A stretch of DNA of 64,000 bases, from the NCBI RefSeq assembly GCF_910592395.1, contig NC_088310.1:2611501-2675500 (forward strand), given 5' to 3'. This document shows, in pieces, positions 45,401 to 55,650 of the stretch. Numbering within the stretch: position 1 is the stretch's first letter; each line of letters begins with the position of its first letter. The position numbers and the translations under genes were made by a program. The notes under the pieces are model-generated. The model did no database searches and was not told the origin of the DNA. It saw only the letters and a list, made by a program, of their open reading frames with translations. The stretch comes from Lineus longissimus. Its lineage: Eukaryota > Nemertea > Pilidiophora > Heteronemertea > Lineidae.

Positions 45401-48400
45401 ACAAGTGTGAAGTGTCTTGATGTACTGTAAGATGGGAGAGACCCCTATTGGCAACTTCGTCAAACTTTATCTGACCTGTGGCTACTGCCTATAGACTCCC
45501 TTTAAATCTCTTGGTGAAATCTCTTTCGGTCTTACCAGGATGACCTGAAAGAATATGGCCGTGAGCATGGTTGGTGTCCCTACTTCCTTGCCAGATATGC
45601 AGTAAGTATTTTACAAGTAACTATTACTACTATGTGACAAGAGAAAAAGTTTCACTCTTTGTTAGTTAAAAACTTGTGAAAAACTTTTGAGTATGAGGTA
45701 GTGAGTGAGTAAATAAAAATCACGAATAAAATGGTGGTCCAGATCCTCGAGGGTGTTCCCCGGAAGTGTCTGTGCCAGTGTGACAACTGACCTCATAATT
45801 TTTTCATAGTAAACTGTATCTGTTCTCTATTATTCAGATCAGTCATTGTAACGTTGTAGTCTACAGTTATCACTACCTCCTGGACCCAAAGATAGCAGAT
45901 GTAGTATCTAAAGAACTAGCCAAGACGTCTGTCGTTGTCTTTGACGAGGCACACAACATAGACAATGTCTGCATTGACTCGATGAGTGTAACGATCACAA
46001 GGAGAACACTGGACCGGTGTTCACAGAACATTGACACACTAAACAGGTCTATACAAAGGTAGGCAGACTTTGAGTATAAAGGATGAATCTTTTTTCCATC
46101 TGAGCTTGGATGTTAGCTTATGTTAGCAAGTGATAGCTTCATAACCTGATTGTGCTTTGTTTTGGGTAACAAAAAACTTGAAGGATTGTCAAATTTTGAC
46201 CAAAGCCTCGTCGATAACTATCATTGTTAATACCTGCAATTGACTTTGTTTTCTCGTTGCCCTCTAGAATAAAAGACTCTGACGAAGAGCGGTTACAGGA
46301 GGAATATCGGCGTTTGGTTGTCGGTCTTCGAGATGCCAATGTTGCAAGAGAAACAGACATTATTCTTTCAAATCCTGTCCTACCTGATGAGGTCCTACAA
46401 GGTAAACATTTCAGCATTTTTTAGCTCCACCCTCGCAGTGTTATGTGAGACGAATTATACCGGTACTGAGGTACCAATTTCTATTTTATAATACCTTAAA
46501 CTTCAAACATTATAGGCATAATCCATCTGCTTTCAACACACTTTATGCCAACTCAAGAGGATATGGTTGTCTCACAAAGACCTGTTGCTTTTCTAGTTCC
46601 TTCATTCTGGTATCTTTTTTCGTTTTTCAGAGGCGGTTCCCGGCAATATTCGCAATGGGGTACACTTCCTTGCATTCATGAAAAGATTTGTAGAATATTT
46701 GAAGACGAGGTTACGAATACAACATGTCGTTTCTGAGACACCGCCATCATTTCTTAAAGACTGTGCCGGCCGAGTCTGCATTGATAGAAAACCACTCAGG
46801 TACGGACTTTAACCCGGGCTTGCCTTGAAGTTATTCAACTATCAAAATATGCTATCAGTTGGTCCTTTGGCATTGTAACACAAGCTCCTATCATTCCTAA
46901 GGTTGTGATCTCATTTGATATAGACTCTCCCTGCAAGCAATCTCCCTCCGTCATTTATCATCAAGTGCTAATGAAACAAGTGGTGAGAACTTGTCATCTC
47001 TCTTTTTAACAAAATTTGTCATTTTCTTTACAGATTCTGTTCAGAGCGTTTGCGGTCCCTCATACACACATTACAGTTGACAGACATAGCCGACCTCTCC
47101 CCTCTCATGTTAATCTCGAGCTTCGCTACACTAGTCAGTACCTACACAAAAGGATTTGTGCTAATCATCGAACCATTTGATGACCGTACACCAACCGTCC
47201 CCAACCCTATACTGCACTTTAGCTGTATGGATGCATCAATTGCTATCAAGCCTGTGTTTGATCGCTTCCAGACTGTCATTATCACTTCGGGGGTAAGTTG
47301 ATCATTATAGCACAAGACACCTGACACTACTTTGCTTCACCCTTGGAGTAAAACCTAACCCCAAGGTTCCTTGTAGCTTTTGCCTAGGCTAGGGCAAACC
47401 AAAGACCCTGTCTGCATGAGAGCTTGCCAGCTTCTTGTCTCAGATGATTGTTAAATGCAAGATGCAGGTCGTGGTCAATTGTCATTGGTTCGATGTGACA
47501 GGTGGAAAGTGTCTCAACCGCTGTCCTCACTTTCACTCAGGACTGGACAAATGGGAAGATGATAAATTGAGGCCGTCAAACAAGCTACTAGACAAATAAA
47601 GACCCAGACAGAAAAGATGCTCACCAAATCAGTATTTTTATTCCTCTTTTCAGACGCTGTCACCTTTAGAAATTTACCCAAAGATCCTTGACTTCAGACC
47701 AGTCAATACTGCCTCCCTTACAATGACCCTAGCACGAACTTGCATTTGTCCTATGGTATGTAAAATGATTATTTGATTGGGATTTTTCCATCATTGGAGT
47801 ACTTTCCAGCCAAATTCAAGAGAGAATTTATGGATGTTGGTAAATTTGAGGAAATTCAAGCATCTTAAAGCCACCGGTTAACAATAATATGGGTTAAGAG
47901 GAGGTTGAAATTCATCAATTTTTGTGCCACGTTGAAAAAAACTCATTGTAATCTTCACTTTCCTTCATCCAAACAGATCGTGGCCAAAGGAAATGACCAG
48001 GTTGCTATGACATCAAAGTTTGAAAGCCGAGAAGACATTGGTAAGTCTATATTGAGATTCGCATGGTTACAACTGTTATCAGGGGAGACCCGATTTATCC
48101 CGCACCTAATATCAGCTGATGTCCTCCATCTTCAATGGAGAGGGATCTGTAGAGATTCCTCTATAAGTGAACTTATTAACGGGGTATGATATTACTGCAA
48201 TACTTGACCTGCCTACTTTACTTTTCTAGCTGTGATGAGAAACTATGGTAACCTTCTTGTTGAGATGTCGTCCATAGTGCCCGATGGTGTGGTTTGTTTC
48301 TTCACCAGTTATACTTACATGGTAAGCCACGTTCACAAGTTTTTATGGGAGTAAAAACTAAATATGGTGCATTGACGTTAGGGTTTGACACTTAACTAGT

Positions 48401-49863
48401 AGAGTTTTGAAACTTGAAACACTACAAGAAAATTTCAATATTTGGACAAGACATGACGCGTCTGTTTAAAAATTATACTGAAAGAGTCTCTTTTTAAAGG
48501 GCCACCTTAAGCAGGAGCTAGGGAGTCAAATTGATGGACAAGGCACAGCAATGACCATTTCCAAAATATCATAAAAACTGAGATAACTTTATTTTCAGGA
48601 GACAATCGTGGCAGCATGGTATGAACAGGGTATAATAGACAACATCCAGAAGAACAAGCTTCTCTTCATAGAAACCCAGGACTCGGCTGAAACAAGCCTG
48701 GCGTTGCTGAACTATCAGAAGGCCTGCGAAAATGGACGTGGTGCTGTGTTACTCTCTGTGGCAAGGGGAAAAGTGTCAGAGGGAATTGATTTTGGTAAGT
48801 ACTGGAAGCAATGTCCTCTGGAAGACAAATTGAGAAAGTCTAAGCATGCCAAGAGACTTTGACTTTGTTTCGAGAATGGCTGCATTAGAATTATCGTTTC
48901 GACATCTTCAATTCTATTCTGATGTCTGTTTCAGATCATCACCTGGGACGTTGTGTGATCATGTTCGGAGTGCCATATGTCTACACACAAAGTCGAATCC
49001 TCAAGGTAAGATGATGTATGGGTAGAATCCTATATAGCCATAAACATATTGTGTGGTAGTTTGTTGGTTGGTTTTGCACTGCAGCCTATTCATGTGTAAC
49101 CTTGAAGACAATGGTACAAGGGTTGGCCTAGGCCTCCTAGCTGACTTCCTGGTGTAATCTCATGTCCTTTTTCCTCCAGGCTCGGTTGGAGTATCTGCGA
49201 GACCAGTTCCAGATCCGAGAGAACGATTTCCTAACGTTTGACGCCATGAGGCATGCTGCCCAATGTCTGGGTCGGGTGATGCGAGGAAAAACGGATTATG
49301 GGATCATGGTCCTTGCTGACAAGGTGAGCCATTGATTGAGTAACTCAAGACCGGTATAGGTAAAAATACTGATAAATTTCTATCCATTTGCCTAATCATG
49401 TCTTTGATTCATTCCAGCGTTTTGGACGTTATGACAAGCGTGGTAAACTGCCCAAGTGGATTCAGGAACATTTAAAGGATACCATGTGCAGCTTGTCAAC
49501 TGATGAGGCCATTCAGATGTCCAAGAGATTCCTGCGCCAGATGGCTCAACCATTCACCAGGGTGAGCACAATATACTTCGTGTATTGACTGGCTTTGAAG
49601 AGAAGTAGCGACATGTTATGAATAAGTGATAGACTTGACGGCTCTATTGATATTTCGTCTTTTCACAGAATCATGTGTTAAACTGTAACTGAATCATTGA
49701 ATATGAAAGTCATTTGATTGCCCTGCAGTTGCAGATTTATTTACTTGACCCATTATTTCTAACTTTGCAGGAAGATCAATTGGGTGTGAGTCTGTTGACT
49801 TTGGAGCAGTTACAGAGCGTTGAACAACAGAAGAGAGTCGAGTCCCGGGCTCAGCAGGCCTGA
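39498..49863 (+). CDS. ERCC2: TFIIH 5'-3' DNA helicase XPD
   Basis: XPD unwinds damaged DNA in nucleotide excision repair and bridges the TFIIH core and CAK. Nineteen coding exons join in phase: 39498-39502, 43866-44043, 44157-44219, 44495-44608, 44814-44930, 45157-45210, 45539-45601, 45838-46058, 46268-46401, 46631-46799, 47034-47292, 47654-47755, 47977-48040, 48230-48321, 48599-48794, 48935-49005, 49180-49323, 49418-49561, 49771-49863. The product is 760 residues, as in human. Walker A is PSGTGKT with K48. The Fe-S cysteines fall exactly at 116, 134, 155 and 190. DEAH is 234-237; motif VI is QCLGRVMRG. Exon 1 holds only ATGAA before a GTAAGA donor; joined to exon 2 it reads MKLDIDG, matching XPD N-termini. 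Intron 1 is 4363 bp because a MULE has inserted. The gene is apparently intact. Confidence 0.96.
39658..39665. repeat. MULE target-site duplication, left copy
   Basis: GTCAGCAG here matches 43580-43587 on the other side of the element. Eight identical bases; a ninth on either side differs. MULEs usually give 8-11 bp duplications. Confidence 0.75.
39666..39895 (+). repeat. MULE left terminal inverted repeat with 21-bp sub-repeats
   Basis: It consists of about ten copies of a 20-25 bp unit GTCGTTTCGCTACATGGGTG with variants (CGTTACATGG, CGCGACATGG). The end reads GGTTTACTG. The same order of variant units is found in reverse complement at the other end. Confidence 0.9.
40004..40056. repeat. 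(ATC)n microsatellite
   Basis: ATCATCATT followed by an uninterrupted ATC run and ATTATC variants, inside the MULE between the left inverted repeat and the tandem array. Confidence 0.9.
40300..40699. repeat. MULE-internal tandem array, 101-111 bp unit
   Basis: About four copies share TGACCCCTGTCAATCAATAA (near 40330, 40431, 40538, 40649), GAGCGAGCCAACGCGAAGG and the palindrome-like AGGCCTTGCAAAGGCCT. Copies differ by small length changes around ACACGGATACGGACGACGA. The array lies just downstream of the transposase frame. Confidence 0.9.
40706..40828 (-). pseudogene. C-terminal end of MULE transposase, cut off by TGA
   Basis: Directly after the TGA at 40831-40829 the same frame continues for 40 codons to TAG (40708-40706). 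It includes [23 protein letters not shown] and [11 protein letters not shown], the usual C-terminal pattern of animal MULE transposases. The open main frame therefore ends early through a single base change (CGA to TGA would explain it as a CpG transition), not at its natural stop. Confidence 0.75.
40829..43114 (-). CDS. MULE transposase: OTU protease-FLYWCH-DDE fusion
   Basis: One uninterrupted frame of about 761 codons. Residues 8-160 (counted from 43114) resemble an OTU cysteine protease: [11 protein letters not shown] with D15 and C18, and the histidine motif HFVPLL with H155. Residues about 190-330 are Pro/Ser/Asp-rich, after a basic NKRKRKV run that may be a nuclear signal. Residues 343-411 form a FLYWCH-type zinc finger (WQC, C390, HNH). 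Residues about 500-720 carry the MULE catalytic triad D529 (YADATF), D595 (VIDFES) and E713 (NNDVEGWH), plus CLFHW. There is no ATG at the start; the OTU core begins right after a CTATAG acceptor-like site (AG at 43105-43104), so a short upstream exon is likely. The frame ends in a premature TGA. Excision/insertion activity cannot be judged. Confidence 0.9.
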   Translation of the reverse strand: MFYRVRRLPVSIPGDGDCLYHAVSVALCGDTSLSKTPELRVRTAIELILHRDFYIKQNFDPVWDALTQSFDDACSDCLRRNESSAWCFHALASVVGRSIVSMYPPMNGHMDPAVRRLSTTFVPRTSKNRGTNAAIHILWSSGSAAFNRGTWTPSHFVPLLKVDNKRKGTLVHDEQPNKRKRKVMTSSPTTADPPAPPTIDISAVSDPTADVVTNPLRQSPPPMIDDSPDSTGTADVTTPRENPPPMMDMDVSTTLCESPSPPMREISAAASPDPTANVSMYLFRDITPPSPTHASTLLEDETLPRGDQTYNFRPDVRIPEINESSIEEPSSISPAAEDFELTFQIVDVGTKRSRNKLIDSHGYTYNVMRRRNNNITTDWQCTIRPKHNPCRAMVTQKGDQFIVGRNAHNHQAQPGAAVVSKITASMKEKAAENVYKSASAIVTEVLLEHVNSGPCPSLPKMSCLTRATNRFRQKNRPQDPTDLEFELQEDRVAENFFKADINVRDRRHFIFATDEQIHLLSKAKTWYADATFKLCRSPFKQLFSINAFVKSGEDTKQLPLAFALMSGRKKRDYKAILQRLREIVGEVRVDNIVIDFESAMWGAFRRVFPGINITGCLFHWTQAIWRKVQELGLQTAYANDRNAHDYIKKLMALPFLPADRIREIFDVMKTRATSQPLSQLVTYIENTWFDNPNWNETSWSVYMSPIRTNNDVEGWHNAINRRAGGRSGLPFYQLINLLNSEAQIAHLQVRLVSEGKLRRIQ
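43344..43579 (-). repeat. MULE right terminal inverted repeat with 21-bp sub-repeats
   Basis: It is the reverse complement of 39666-39895 with small differences: about nine sub-repeat copies, a few base changes such as CGATATGACC, and a slightly different outermost 25 bases (GGTATCAGGC end). The open frames across both inverted repeats are not genes. Confidence 0.9.
43580..43587. repeat. MULE target-site duplication, right copy
   Basis: GTCAGCAG, identical to 39658-39665, immediately outside the right inverted repeat and inside ERCC2 intron 1. Confidence 0.75.
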
Positions 49864-50055
49864 GTCTGTTCATTTTGGAACACTTATGGTGCTGAATCGA
49901 GTGCTCAGCAAGGTGTGTTCGAGTGCTAGTTTGAGGAAAAGCTGCTATTTTGAGAGTGACAACAGACTTTTGTTTTGATATGCATGAGATTTGCATAATA
50001 TCCTATACCCATTGTGTTCAATCACTGTGACTTCCATTATAGAGGGATTTGCTTG

Positions 50056-50079
50056 AATAAATCTATTTTTGTAAATAAA
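50056..50079 (+). terminator. ERCC2 polyadenylation signals
   Basis: AATAAA occurs at 50056-50061 and again at 50074-50079, about 195 bp after the ERCC2 stop codon, giving a short 3' UTR. Confidence 0.7.
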
Positions 50080-50119
50080 ACGATCATCTCAACTTATGAA
50101 GGTGTTTGTCCTTTCCTTA

Positions 50120-51085
50120 AAAAATGTAGGCTGACCCAAGCCACGTGAAGCAACAACCGAGATGAAGACACAACCAGCTCAAAGCTACCAAAAAAACCAA
50201 CCAGGTGCACATCGTTGACCACGTCAAAACCTGATAGCCCCACAGTATGACTGATAGATGGCACATCCTCAGTCACAACCAGACTCGCACACAGCCCCTT
50301 GTTTATACTGTCTCAATTGACTATGTCCTAAAACCTATCCTGCACACCAAGGCCTACTGTCTTAGGCTGAGCTATCATCTCACCATGCTTGTGACGACAG
50401 GTACAACAAACTTGGCCATCTCATCTATACCACAGGCAGAAAGGCCTAACGAAAACATCTGTCATCAGCTTGTTTTATAATCATACCTCAATGTTGATGG
50501 TAGGCCTATAGCTCAGAGTGTAGGAATGAGAAGTATCCTATGTTGACAGAGACACATACAAAACACCACCTTAAAAAGCAAAGATTTACACGGCAGAGCA
50601 CTGTCACAACCAACTGGGCTTTCAGCTGGGACAAGTATATATACTTAGGGTACAGCCTTTATTCATTTTCCTCATACTTTTTTGGGCTCTGTGGTAAAAA
50701 GATGCACCACAGCGAACATGCCACAACCAGCCTGACCAACAGCAAACTAGTAGACTGTCCGTATCCTGTCACACCAAGGTGAGCTCACAGTCTAAGTGAC
50801 CATGCCATAACCAGGTCGACCAACAGCCAACTAGTGGATGGCACATACCCTGTCACAATCAAGCACACATCCAGAACTGACCATGTCACAACCTGACTCC
50901 AGATGGACAAACAGCATACTGGTAGAGAGCACATATCCTGTTACAGCTAAGGGGATGAATGGCAGAGACCATGGCACAACCAGCCTGACCAACAGCAAAC
51001 CAGTGGATCGCAAACACCCTGTCACAACCAAGTAAACATCCAACACTATCACCAAATCACAACCAGGGGGAGACCATACCGCGAA
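50120..51085. repeat. Degenerate tandem array, about 84-bp unit
   Basis: From 50700 to 51085 five units are spaced 82-86 bp, each with ATGNCACAACCAGCCTGACC, AACAGCAAACTAGTGGA and a CCTGTCACAACCAAG half-unit. Looser copies reach back to about 50120. The open frames on both strands come from the periodicity. Confidence 0.75.
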
Positions 51086-51289
51086 TAGGTCATGCACAAC
51101 ATAGACCATGACAAAAGCCTAGACTGATCTTATGTGTTTATCTATTGGAGACATTGGTGGCAATTCATCCTACATCACCTTCAGCATGATGGCTATTGAA
51201 GAATACCTCTTACAGGCTCAAGTACTGTCTTCATCATTGATTTCAATAGAACCTCTCCAGCAAAGACACGGCCTTCGGACCAGCAAAAT

Positions 51290-51570
51290 CTGTCCTTGAC
51301 GATGAAGGGGCCAATTCTATAATCCTTCAGATTGTGACATCGTCTCCAGAATCCTGCCCACCTAGGATACCTACAGGTTGTGACATATGGGTAGGGGGCG
51401 GGACTGAATTTTAAATTTCATTAATATTATGTCCAGTGCTCTATTCCATCGCAGGGGAAACTGTCCTCTGATTTTAGGTAAGGATGATCTCATTCTCCTC
51501 CAGATTGTGACATTGTCTTCAGAATCATGTCCATTCCCGTGCAGGTTTTGACCTTTGAGGTATTCAGCAA
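51290..51570. repeat. Diverged two-copy duplication, about 173-bp period
   Basis: CAGATTGTGACATCGTCTCC at about 51329 recurs as CAGATTGTGACATTGTCTTC at about 51502. Each is followed by AGAATC.TG.CCA and GCAGGTTKTGAC-like text. Confidence 0.6.
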
Positions 51571-51612
51571 GAATGAATGAATCAACCCGTAAATATTTAC
51601 TTAAATATCAGT

Positions 51613-51618
51613 TTTATT
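51613..51618 (-). terminator. Possible polyadenylation signal for the 52.1-kb gene
   Basis: The reverse complement reads AATAAA, about 460 bp past the stop codon at 52075 on the minus strand. It is a reasonable 3' UTR end, and the gene would converge on ERCC2. Confidence 0.35.
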
Positions 51619-52074
51619 TCAATAACAGCCTCTTTGTAAAAGTACAGACTTTACGATGATGATACTATACAATCAACTCAGGCTATTCTAAATCAGGTGG
51701 TGTAAGCGTACCAAGTGCCTATACAACATATGCATACAAAGTGAACTACAGTATACAGCTCTGGCTCCTCATCCAAATCACCATGATGATTTTAAGAAAT
51801 CTAGAGTCCATTTCCTCACATTATCATACTACAGTCTAAATACCGGCCTAAGAAAAGTTTATATATTAAAACAGAAAATACAAATTAAGAAGTAGGCTAC
51901 ATATGATTCATGATGTCACTTTACCCTAATGTTGTGATGTCTTGTTTTCGAGTTTTAGTCACTAAATGAACATGCTCGTAACAAGTGACTGAAGTGAAAC
52001 CCGGACCGTGACAAGCGGTAAGTCCATGATGTGATATTGTGGTCTGACTTGATGACAAGCCTGAACGTTACAAC

Positions 52075-52264
52075 TCAAGGGGGACTAAGCAATGTCACCT
52101 CCACCATCCTAGCTTCTTTTTCGATGAAATTCCTGATCAGATGCTCCTTGAAGTATCGCTCAAATCTCATGCGGATATCCCGTACGTCCGGCAAACTGTC
52201 ACAGTTTGGAATATTTAGGAAACTGTCATTGAGTTCCGTCCAAAGATCAACGGCTTTCCAACTC
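52075..52264 (-). CDS. Terminal exon of an unidentified gene
   Basis: A minus-strand acceptor (GTTATCATTTCAG) is followed by one base completing a codon, 62 codons and TGA at 52077-52075. The peptide includes WKAVDLWTELNDSF, LPDVRDIRMRFERYFKEHL and FIEKEARMVEV, amphipathic and clearly protein-like; the other frames are closed. The gene runs leftward, tail to tail with ERCC2, and its earlier exons must lie to the right, in or beyond the window. I could not identify them or the family. A previous exon ending in phase 2 is required. Confidence 0.6.
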
Positions 52265-53099
52265 CTGAAATGATAACAGGATATGAATTAGATTTCTATT
52301 TTTCCACTAAATTGAAAAAAAACTTTCCTAAAAAAGTTATGCAAAATGAGAATGATTGCATTTATTAAGACCAGCAGTTCTCTAGCTCTTCAAACAATAG
52401 GAGGAGACCAAGGCCCTGGAAAGGGTTAACAGTAATAAGTCACTGAAATGAACAAGCACGCATACAACTCATTAACAGGATGACTTAGCGGTAATCTTGA
52501 ACATGACTTAAGAGCAAAAGGTTGTAGTGACAGACAGAGAGCCCAAATAGGCAATTTTCTGAATGCCCCTTTATCTTGATTGGATTACTCTCTGATGTGG
52601 ACATAAGAAAGTGGCCATTATCTCAGCACTTTTTAACTAGAAGAAATATTTACACAATATCACTTCTTCACATGGTGGAGAAATGAGTGGTGGATGACTC
52701 CCCTCATCATCATTACAACATCATATATTTAAGGTTTTTGTGAGTCCACTGCATAATGTCACCCGTGCGGGATCTTTGTTTACTTGCCTTGGCAAAGACA
52801 CTCACTTGGGTGCAAGGGATCACAGTTTTCACTTAGACCAAGGTCTAGCCAGGTGTCCTCAATACAGAGGTTATTCCTGGTATAAAACTCTAACAACAAC
52901 TCAAAACTGGTCAAGCGTCTCAATCAATAGCTTTATCTAATATTTACAAGTACTTTATCAGATATCCCAAATCTAGCTGCAATACCACGGCATTGTTATG
53001 TTAAAACCCGGGCAGTGCTCACTACCATTATTAAACCAGCAGACAGCTCACATGGTGCATTTCATTGCATGAATACCATATTGTCATCAACAGGCAGAA
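52265..53099. other. Stretch without recognisable gene
   Basis: Presumed intron of the gene ending at 52075 or intergenic DNA. No exon, RNA gene or clear repeat was found. Confidence 0.35.
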
Positions 53100-53268
53100 C
53101 ACAATAACGTAAAGTGCTCCGTCCCATTCACTGCCTCGCCATCCAGAGAGTGGCGGTAGTGTGCATACAGTAAATAGGGTAGCGGTGCAGCGGTATTTTG
53201 AGATTCATTAGAGTCGGGACATGAGGCGATGAACACTTTCGTTGGATCTATGGTCTTAATTTGAGAAG
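53100..53268 (+). promoter_or_regulatory. Possible promoter and noncoding first exon
   Basis: A local rise in CpG content ends at a consensus donor, GAGAAG followed by GTGAGT (GT at 53269-53270). ATGs inside are quickly closed by stops, so any exon here would be 5' UTR. It could belong to the plus-strand gene whose start codon is at 63946; the link is only a guess. Confidence 0.25.
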
Positions 53269-53270
53269 GT

Positions 53271-55534
53271 GAGTTAGTCGCTGATTTTGTTACTTTTACA
53301 TAATTTTGTCACAATTTCTGCCGCTGGGAATAATTTTTGAAGTTTAATTCAATGCTATAAATCATGAGGTATTAAATTTTGATATAAAGTTGACAAGGTC
53401 ATTAATCATTGGCATTAGGAATGTAGAATAGAACCCATGGAGGAATAAAACATGTGAAATCAGACTACGGTACATGATTCGAACTTGAGTTTTGGTTAGC
53501 ATGTTGAGATTCTTAAAGTTTGGTTGAGCAACCACAATTTTTTATGATTTTGATATAAATTGTTTTGTTTTCATAAAAAAAGCAGTTTGTATAGTGACAT
53601 ACAATAGCTATCAGCACCTGAGTAATTGATTTCTTTAATCAAAATGTTAATTTTAACATGCTTTGCCTTGGAATGTGTATTTGAACTGAATACCTTCGGG
53701 TCAGGTAGAAATACAAAACTGCATGGCCGCAGAATGGAAATAAAAGTTAACTTTAAAGTCAAAACAGCAGTATGTACACATTCACATTGACCACAAGTGA
53801 CACTTTTTCAGGTGGAAAAAAAAATCCAACCACAAACTTCTGTAGTTGCCTGAAGGTAAATTCCTACAATCACAGCATAAAAGATCTCTACATTACTACT
53901 ATCTCTGCCTTTGAGTTATCAAAACAGGACATTTGGTTAACATTTATTGTCAAATACTAATACAGGGGATAAGTTCAAGGTGTCAGCCAGTTGTTGATAT
54001 AAATGTTGTTCTTGGCATTCATTCAGAGTAGTGTTGAGTCTTCCAGGCCATTGACTAATATCAGCAGTTATGTCTGAGGGTGTAATATCAGGACTGCTGT
54101 TCCATTAACCCATCAAGACTCAATGCAAATTTCTGATAAGAAAAGTGAGAAAATGGTAATAAGATTGGATTTTCATCAAAATCTCATTGGGGAACATGGG
54201 AAGGATGCATTCTTGAGCCTATCATAATGTCTAATATTCCATTTTCAATCCTTGAAGAATTTCTGACATATTCTTCTGTTAGATAATCTTAGGCTTTTTT
54301 CCAGATTTGTTTGTTTCAGAATGTCACACTTTCATATATTCAATGGGATACAAACATTACCAGCATGTTTATCAAACTGCATTTAATTCAGTTTATACAC
54401 GTAGTTTGAACACTGTGAATTCTGTACGCCATGTGTGCATTCTCGAAAGGCATTTGGCACCCATATTGAACTCAAGTAGGGGAGGTGTACTTCAAGCCAT
54501 GACCCATAAATACTTGTAATGGGTTATATCGCAGAATAGAAATCATACAGAAAAGATGACAATGGGGGACTAGCTGTTGCTGCCAAAATTTAATGGCATT
54601 TTCCTTGAAGGATATGAGTAACATGCACCGATGATAGTCGCCTCCTTGAGTATGGTGGGTAGAGAGGGTAGCCATCTAAAACCACGTCCAAACCATAATC
54701 GACTCATAAGAGATAATCTCGCCCAAAATACAAACACTGCAATAGGCAGACTGTCACCAATGGCAGGCAGAGATTCAGACTTTTAGTCTGCACATTGTAT
54801 GGGATAGTAATTTTACCGAAACAGTATACTATGATTGGGGGAAACTTTATGTTTCGATAGGGAAAGTGCCGACTCATCGGAATGCATAAAATGCAACGCC
54901 TGATTCTCATGTGACCAAAATTCATTAACCATCCACTCTATTTTGACTCATTCTCGAATCTGGACACGTCCTCTTAGATACCTGTAGACTTGGAGTACCT
55001 GGACTCTTTTGGGCATTGCACTTGTGTACCTGGCCGACAAGGTTGATATGTCAACACAACCGCGTCCTATGGGACACCATTACTAACTCTATACTTTAGC
55101 AACCTGTTGAGTTGATCATACTTGAAGGAATTTTATAGTTCCTTCTAAGACCTTGACAGAAATGTTCAGATCATGCCTCCAATCTAGCACCAAAGCTTTG
55201 TGGCCATCAATGCAACAGCCGCTCTCTAACATCACACCAACGGTTCCAACAATTGGTAAACAATGGACAGGATGCAATACCTAAGTGCATTACCGGCACA
55301 ACATAATCAACAGCTCACAGCTAGATATACCCCCAACACTCTATATAACAGAGATTTGTACGCAGCTACCGTCATTGGGTCATACGTTTCCACTGCGAAA
55401 GCCGTCATCAAAATCTCATAATAACGTCACCATCTCCTGAGGATTTGTGAAGCAATCATTCTGGATAGAGGCACGTTTCTTCTCATACACAATCAGTTTT
55501 GTGGTCTCTTAGCAGTACAAAGCCAGTAGCTCAC
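53271..55534. other. Stretch without recognisable gene
   Basis: AT-rich DNA with short chance open frames on both strands; none has splice signals or family resemblance. Confidence 0.35.
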
Positions 55535-55650
55535 ACGCCCAATCTCAGTTGGTTGGAGGAAGGAAGCTTACCCTATGAGTATTAGGTTTGCAGGTTCAAT
55601 GACAACATCTCCTTTCTCTCTTTCTACCCAAATGTGACTTCCCTCCCCCC
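55535..55650 (+). mobile_element. tRNA-derived SINE fragment
   Basis: CTCAGTTGGTTGGAGGA resembles the D-arm/box A of a tRNA, and GCAGGTTCAATGAC (near 55590) resembles box B. The body that follows is pyrimidine-rich. No complete cloverleaf can be drawn. Confidence 0.45.
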
